In this document: positions 6,203-9,618 of the stretch, in pieces
Numbering within the stretch: position 1 is the first letter of the stretch
Layout of the letters: every line of letters begins with the position of its first letter
Notes under the pieces: generated by a model
Database searches by the model: none
Told to the model about the DNA's origin: nothing
What the model saw: the letters and a program-made list of their open reading frames with translations, nothing else
Assembly: GCA_018241865.1 (NCBI GenBank)
Contig: JAFECY010000288.1
Coordinates: 1-9,618, forward strand
Direction: 5' to 3'
Length of the DNA: 9,618 bases
Source of the DNA: Pseudomonadota bacterium
GTDB taxonomy: Bacteria > Pseudomonadota > Gammaproteobacteria > Burkholderiales > Burkholderiaceae_D
Position numbers and translations under genes: made by a program

Positions 6203-6286
6203 GTCTTTCTCCTTTGTGTGATTTGCCTTCCTGAACGTCGTAGCTTAGCGCAAGTAAGAAAAACCTTCATCGTCACGCTCGCCAAA

Positions 6287-6314
6287 TTCACTGACGCGCC
6301 ACACAAGCTATGCT
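6287..6314 (+). promoter_or_regulatory. Possible promoter for gspAB
   Basis: Plus strand TTCACT (6287-6292), 16-bp spacer, TATGCT (6309-6314), each matching the consensus at four positions. It lies in the 157-bp divergent region between bdhA and gspA. It is weak, and I saw no better candidate for gspAB and none convincing for bdhA. Confidence 0.3.
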
Positions 6315-6359
6315 AGCCTTGCCGCTGGCGAACCGGCAGGTTCGGATTTGTTGCACGAC

Positions 6360-8099
6360 ATGTACACCCAATTTTTCCAACTGAAGCAAGCGCCGTTCTC
6401 AATCGCTCCCGATCCGCGCTATCTGTTCATGAGCGAGCGTCACCGCGAAGCGCTGGCGCATCTGCTGTACGGCTTGGGTTGCGGCGGCGGCTTCGTATTG
6501 CTCACCGGCGAAATCGGCGCCGGCAAGACCACGGTCTGCCGCTGCTTGCTCGAACAAATTCCCGAACACTGCACCGCCGCCTACGTCTTCAATCCGAAGC
6601 AAACCGTTGAAGAATTACTGCAATCGATCTGCGAGGAGTTTCGCATCGATCTGCGCGACATCGCCGCCGGTGCCAGCGCCAAACAATACGTCGATCGGCT
6701 CAACGCCTACCTGCTGCATAGCCACGCCGCCGGCCGGAACAATGTCCTCATCATCGACGAAGCGCAAAATCTCACACCCGAGGTATTGGAGCAACTGCGC
6801 CTGCTGACGAATTTAGAAACCACCGAACGCAAGCTCTTGCAAATCATCCTGATCGGCCAGCCGGAGCTGCGCGACATGCTCGCTCGCCCCGAACTGGAAC
6901 AACTGGCGCAGCGCGTGGTCGCGCGTTACCACTTGGGCGCGCTATCGCTGGTGGAAACCGCTCACTACATCCAACACCGGCTGAACAGCGCTGGGTTGAC
7001 GCAAGCTTCGCCCTTCCCCGGTGCGATCATGCCGCTGATACACCGCATCACGCGCGGCGTGCCGCGCCGAATCAATTTATTGTGCGACCGTGTTCTGCTC
7101 GGCGCCTATGCAGCCAACCGACACACCATCACACGCGCCATGCTGAAACATGCGGCCGCCGAAGTCTTCGGCGCAAACCGTTCGACATGGTCGATCAAAT
7201 TTCCGCATTGGCACAGTCGGCCATCCATCAAAACCGCCGGAACTGCGTTCACCGCACTGGCCGTGCTGGTGCTAGCTGTATTCGGTGTGCTGTGGAGTAT
7301 GCATAAGGTATCGAATCAGGAACAAGCCGTAGCATCCAGCACTGCGATGAAATTGAGCCGCAGCCTATCTCCCTCCACGCTGGTCGATACCGGCAACCCG
7401 CAGCGCACTTCATCGGCATCACCCACAGCGGAGAATGCGGCACTCACCACAACCAAACATGTGGACGATTTGAACAGCATCTTCAATCCTGCCATGCGCG
7501 AAGAGAGTTTCGCTTATCGCCAATTAGGTCAACTCTGGGGTTTAACACTCGCCGACACAGCCACTTGTGAGCAAGCACCTGCACAAGACCTGCAATGCTA
7601 TCGCGGCAGCGGTGGGCTCGATGCCTTGCGCCGACTCAACCGACCGGCTGTACTCACTCTGCGCGCTCCGCATAAAACGCGCGCCTATGCGCTGCTGACC
7701 GCGCTCACGCCGGATACAGCGACGCTACAAGTAGCAGGTAGCCAACAACGCATCGCGATCGATCCGACGCTGCTGGCACGCTACGTGCGCAGCGAATTCA
7801 TCACACTCTGGCGCACACCGCCCGGCTATACCGGCAAAATCCGCCCCGGCGCGCGTGGCACGGATGTCGATTGGCTGACGGCGCAACTGGGGCGGCTGAC
7901 CGGTGTCGCCAACAACGTCGCCGGTCAGCCCTATGATGCGGCGATGGTGCGTCGCTTGCGCGATTTCCAATTGGCACAAGGCTTGTCCGACGACGGCGTG
8001 GCCGGACCACAAACGCTGATGCTGCCCAACAATGCCGTCGCGCTCGACGAGCCACACTTGCAGATGCAGCCGACCATCCACGTCGCGGCAGGAAAATAA
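6360..8099 (+). CDS. gspA: GspA/ExeA-type AAA ATPase with peptidoglycan-binding domain
   Basis: This 579-residue inner-membrane protein belongs to the ExeA/GspA family, which with GspB binds peptidoglycan and helps place the type II secretin (GspD) in the outer membrane. The cytoplasmic AAA ATPase (about 1-270) opens with the typical MYTQFFQLKQAPFSIAPDPR. It has Walker A GEIGAGKT at 50-57 and Walker B VLIIDE at 129-134. One membrane segment is at about 293-314. The periplasmic part has a linker, a degenerate C39-peptidase-like region (about 388-480, with Cys403 and Cys413, which could pair), and a peptidoglycan-binding_1 domain at about 492-556 (RPGARGTDVDWL, DAAMVRRLRDFQ, DGVAGPQTL). I chose ATG 6360 because the family starts MY; a TTG at 6348 has slightly better Shine-Dalgarno spacing. 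gspB starts 1 bp after the stop. Confidence 0.9.
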   Translation: MYTQFFQLKQAPFSIAPDPRYLFMSERHREALAHLLYGLGCGGGFVLLTGEIGAGKTTVCRCLLEQIPEHCTAAYVFNPKQTVEELLQSICEEFRIDLRDIAAGASAKQYVDRLNAYLLHSHAAGRNNVLIIDEAQNLTPEVLEQLRLLTNLETTERKLLQIILIGQPELRDMLARPELEQLAQRVVARYHLGALSLVETAHYIQHRLNSAGLTQASPFPGAIMPLIHRITRGVPRRINLLCDRVLLGAYAANRHTITRAMLKHAAAEVFGANRSTWSIKFPHWHSRPSIKTAGTAFTALAVLVLAVFGVLWSMHKVSNQEQAVASSTAMKLSRSLSPSTLVDTGNPQRTSSASPTAENAALTTTKHVDDLNSIFNPAMREESFAYRQLGQLWGLTLADTATCEQAPAQDLQCYRGSGGLDALRRLNRPAVLTLRAPHKTRAYALLTALTPDTATLQVAGSQQRIAIDPTLLARYVRSEFITLWRTPPGYTGKIRPGARGTDVDWLTAQLGRLTGVANNVAGQPYDAAMVRRLRDFQLAQGLSDDGVAGPQTLMLPNNAVALDEPHLQMQPTIHVAAGK

Positions 8100-8100
8100 G

Positions 8101-8772
8101 ATGTCCTACATCCTAGAAGCCCTGAAAAAAGCGGAAGCGGAGCGACAACAAGGCGCGGTGCCGACTCTGCACGCACAAGCGGCAACGTTGCCCGCCGCCG
8201 GACTCGACCTGCCCCCGTCACGCCTGCGTCTCAGTCTCGGCATTGGCACGGCGCTCGTGTTAGCTGTGTTGAGCGCACTGTTCTGGTTGCGACCGTGGCA
8301 AGCACTACCGTCACCGCCAACAGCGGCGCCATCCATGACCGTAGCAACCGCAACGGCAGTGACCACGCCAGCACCGGCTGCTGCTAGCCTTGCCGCACCC
8401 ACGCCGCCCCCTGAACCCCGTCTTGAACCTAAGCTCGAACCTCACCCCGATCCGGTCATTGCACGCCCGCCGCCACCAGCCATGCACGCGCCAAGCAAAC
8501 CAAAGACACACTCCGCGCCGGCGGCGACAAAATCGGTTCGCGCCCCTACTGTCGTTCCAGCAACGGTGACCAACATTGCGCCGGCCGGCGCACCAGCAGT
8601 CAGCATCGGCGGCTACCTTTATTCAGAAACCCCATCCGAACGGCAATTATTGGTCAACAAACGTTTAGCCCACGAAGGCGAAGAAGTCGCCCCCGGGCTG
8701 GTGCTGGAAAAAATGCTGCCTCGCGCAGCCGTGTTCAATTTCCAAGGCCATCGTTACCAAGTTGGCTATTGA
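8101..8772 (+). CDS. gspB: General secretion pathway protein GspB
   Basis: GspB (223 residues) is the inner-membrane partner of GspA in assembly of the type II secretin. The N-terminus MSYILEALKKAEAERQQG is characteristic of the family. A single membrane helix lies at about 45-63, followed by a long Pro/Ala-rich periplasmic linker (about 66-160). The globular T2SSB domain, from VSIGGYLYSETPSERQLLVN to the C-terminus, ends FNFQGHRYQVGY. AGGA lies 7 nt before the ATG, inside the last codons of gspA, so the two genes are translationally coupled in one transcript. The AP-rich linker is low complexity and probably varies between strains. No gspC-gspN genes are in the window. Confidence 0.9.
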   Translation: MSYILEALKKAEAERQQGAVPTLHAQAATLPAAGLDLPPSRLRLSLGIGTALVLAVLSALFWLRPWQALPSPPTAAPSMTVATATAVTTPAPAAASLAAPTPPPEPRLEPKLEPHPDPVIARPPPPAMHAPSKPKTHSAPAATKSVRAPTVVPATVTNIAPAGAPAVSIGGYLYSETPSERQLLVNKRLAHEGEEVAPGLVLEKMLPRAAVFNFQGHRYQVGY

Positions 8773-8784
8773 GTATTGATGCGC

Positions 8785-8803
8785 GCCTGCCGTTCGGCGA
8801 GGC
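8785..8803 (+). other. Hairpin between gspB and usp
   Basis: GCCTGCCG and CGGCGAGGC can pair as two 4-bp segments around one bulged G with a tight loop. It begins 12 bp after the gspB stop. It lacks a following T-run, so termination would have to be Rho-assisted or absent. Confidence 0.3.
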
Positions 8804-8832
8804 TTGGATCAAACCACTCGCAGGCATACAAT
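8804..8832 (+). promoter_or_regulatory. Predicted promoter of the universal stress protein gene
   Basis: -35 TTGGAT (8804-8809), a 17-bp spacer, and -10 TACAAT (8827-8832). The -10 matches consensus at five of six positions, the -35 at three. The start would be near 8839, giving a 5' UTR of about 50 nt. It supports separate transcription of the stress gene from gspAB. Confidence 0.45.
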
Positions 8833-8889
8833 GAATCAGGGCGCGTTCCGTGCGCATGATTTTTCGACGACCAAGACGAGAGGTGTGCC

Positions 8890-9366
8890 ATGTACAAAAA
8901 AATCCTAATCCCAACCGACGGTTCGGCCATGTCCAACGTTGCCGTCCAATGCGGCGTGGAGTTTGCCAAGCAACTGGGTGCCGACGTGGTAGGTCTGTTC
9001 GTTGCGCCGGAATACCAGTATCCGGTTTTTGTCGAGATCGTTCCGTCGAATTTTCCCACCGAAGATGATTACAAAGCGTCGATGCATAAAGCCGGCGATA
9101 TTTACTTGCAGACCATCCGCGACGCTGCCGCCACGGCAGGCGTGACCTTTTCCGGCGTGGTCGAATTTTCCGACGCCACCGCCCTGCAAATCGTCCACAG
9201 CGCCGAGAAGCATGGCTGCGATTTGATTTTCATTTGCTCGCATGGCCGCAGCGGCTGGGGGCAGGCTCTGCTGGGCAGCGTCACCGCCAAAGTATTGTCG
9301 AGCTGCCAAATTCCGGCATTAGTCTATCGCCTGCCCAAACAGCCGGACGCCGCCCACGGAGGTTGA
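8890..9366 (+). CDS. Universal stress protein, UspA family
   Basis: A single-domain Usp of 158 residues, cytoplasmic, of the ATP-binding (MJ0577-like) type. It begins with MYKKILIPTDGS, the first strand and the Asp that contacts adenine (about residue 10). The phosphate-binding stretch SHGRSGWGQALLGSVT is at 117-132, followed by VLSSCQIPALVYR. The usual first Gly of the G-x2-G-x9-G(S/T) signature is Cys116 here, while the remaining positions (Gly119, Gly129, Ser130) are kept, so ATP binding is likely but not certain. GAGAGG lies 6 nt before the ATG. It stands alone behind its own promoter, and its physiological role cannot be read from the sequence. Confidence 0.92.
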   Translation: MYKKILIPTDGSAMSNVAVQCGVEFAKQLGADVVGLFVAPEYQYPVFVEIVPSNFPTEDDYKASMHKAGDIYLQTIRDAAATAGVTFSGVVEFSDATALQIVHSAEKHGCDLIFICSHGRSGWGQALLGSVTAKVLSSCQIPALVYRLPKQPDAAHGG

Positions 9367-9499
9367 TGGCCGAGTGGATCGCGCATCATGCGTGCTGAAA
9401 TAACCGACATCCAGCTTGACGATATTTAACATTCGTCCAAAAACCACGAATTTTCCGACAGGTGCTTGATTCGTCTTGATTAGTAGTACTATTTCTTCA

Positions 9500-9512
9500 G
9501 CTTGTCACAAGC
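9500..9512 (+). terminator. Weak candidate terminator downstream of usp
   Basis: GCTTG and CAAGC pair around TCA, and six Ts follow at 9520-9525, separated by a short GC-rich stretch. The stem is short and the T-run displaced, so this is a poor intrinsic terminator about 135 bp after the usp stop. Confidence 0.2.
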
Positions 9513-9539
9513 GAGGCGATTTTTTGTGCCTATGGAATG

Positions 9540-9553
9540 CAAGCCACGGCTTG
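9540..9553. repeat. Small palindrome upstream of the right-edge reading frame
   Basis: 6-bp perfect arms CAAGCC/GGCTTG around AC, with CTTGTC recurring at 9501, 9550 and 9555. It lies 20-33 bp before a possible start codon and could be a small operator. Its role is unknown. Confidence 0.3.
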
Positions 9554-9572
9554 TCTTGTCTTTCACCTGACC

Positions 9573-9618
9573 ATGAGCGCTACCATGCAATTAGATCCTT
9601 TCGGCATAGGCAATACGT
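9573..9618 (+). CDS. Possible start of a gene running off the right edge (unidentified)
   Basis: From the ATG at 9573 the frame is open to the window end (15 codons, MSATMQLDPFGIGNT); a second in-frame ATG is at 9585. There is no good Shine-Dalgarno before either. The AT-rich 200 bp upstream is what a promoter region would look like. I do not recognise the product, and 15 residues are too few to assign a family. Confidence 0.3.
   Translation, partial: MSATMQLDPFGIGNT

Noticed and set aside
6348..6359. TTG start for gspA four codons upstream
   Set aside because: Spacing to an AGG is acceptable, but the family begins at the MY of the internal ATG; kept only as an alternative.
9573..9618. Assigning the right-edge frame to a PHA-related gene because bdhA is in the window
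   Set aside because: Fifteen residues do not support any family call, and bdhA is 3 kb away on the other strand.
1..9618. CRISPR arrays, tRNA/rRNA genes, complete insertion sequences or toxin-antitoxin pairs
   Set aside because: No regularly spaced repeats, cloverleaf or rRNA-like stretches, transposase frames or small paired genes were seen on either strand.

Overview
The window looks like chromosomal DNA from a betaproteobacterium, probably Burkholderiales and perhaps Oxalobacteraceae. This rests on protein style, on the isc operon combined with a PHB-type 3-hydroxybutyrate dehydrogenase, and on a GspA/GspB pair; the family-level placement is inference. Most of it is ordinary, well-conserved gene content. 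The less ordinary material is in the intergenic and leader DNA of the isc operon.

Layout. The minus strand from 5405 down to 47 carries an iron-sulphur cluster (ISC) assembly operon in the order iscR, iscS, iscU, iscA, hscB, hscA. IscR is the [2Fe-2S] regulator, IscS the cysteine desulfurase, IscU the scaffold, IscA the A-type carrier, and HscB/HscA the co-chaperone/chaperone pair. Ferredoxin (fdx), which usually follows hscA, would lie beyond the left edge; only 46 noncoding-looking bases remain there. Upstream of iscR is a well-formed promoter covered by two tandem matches to the IscR type 1 site, which implies classical negative autoregulation. It is followed by a leader of about 100 nt with an 8-bp stem-loop and a perfect 14-nt tandem repeat.

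Upstream of that, still on the minus strand, is a 3-hydroxybutyrate dehydrogenase (bdhA, 6202-5420). Its stop codon lies only 15 bp before the iscR -35 box, with no visible terminator. Divergent from bdhA, on the plus strand, is a tightly coupled gspA-gspB pair (6360-8772). It encodes an ExeA-type AAA ATPase with a periplasmic peptidoglycan-binding domain and its partner GspB, accessory factors for type II secretin assembly. No other type II secretion genes are in view. A single-domain universal stress protein (8890-9366) follows with its own likely promoter. The last 250 bases are AT-richer, contain small hairpins, and may include the first codons of another gene at the right edge.

How the parts work together. 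IscS supplies sulphur to IscU, HscA/HscB release the cluster from IscU through its LPPVK motif, IscA acts in delivery, and IscR senses cluster supply and represses the operon. The three wide gaps inside the operon (iscS-iscU, iscU-iscA, iscA-hscB) each contain a different palindromic or repeat-like element, including an inverted REP-like pair. These may tune the relative expression of the downstream genes. I found no new multi-gene system; the regulatory and repeat architecture is what deserves a second look.
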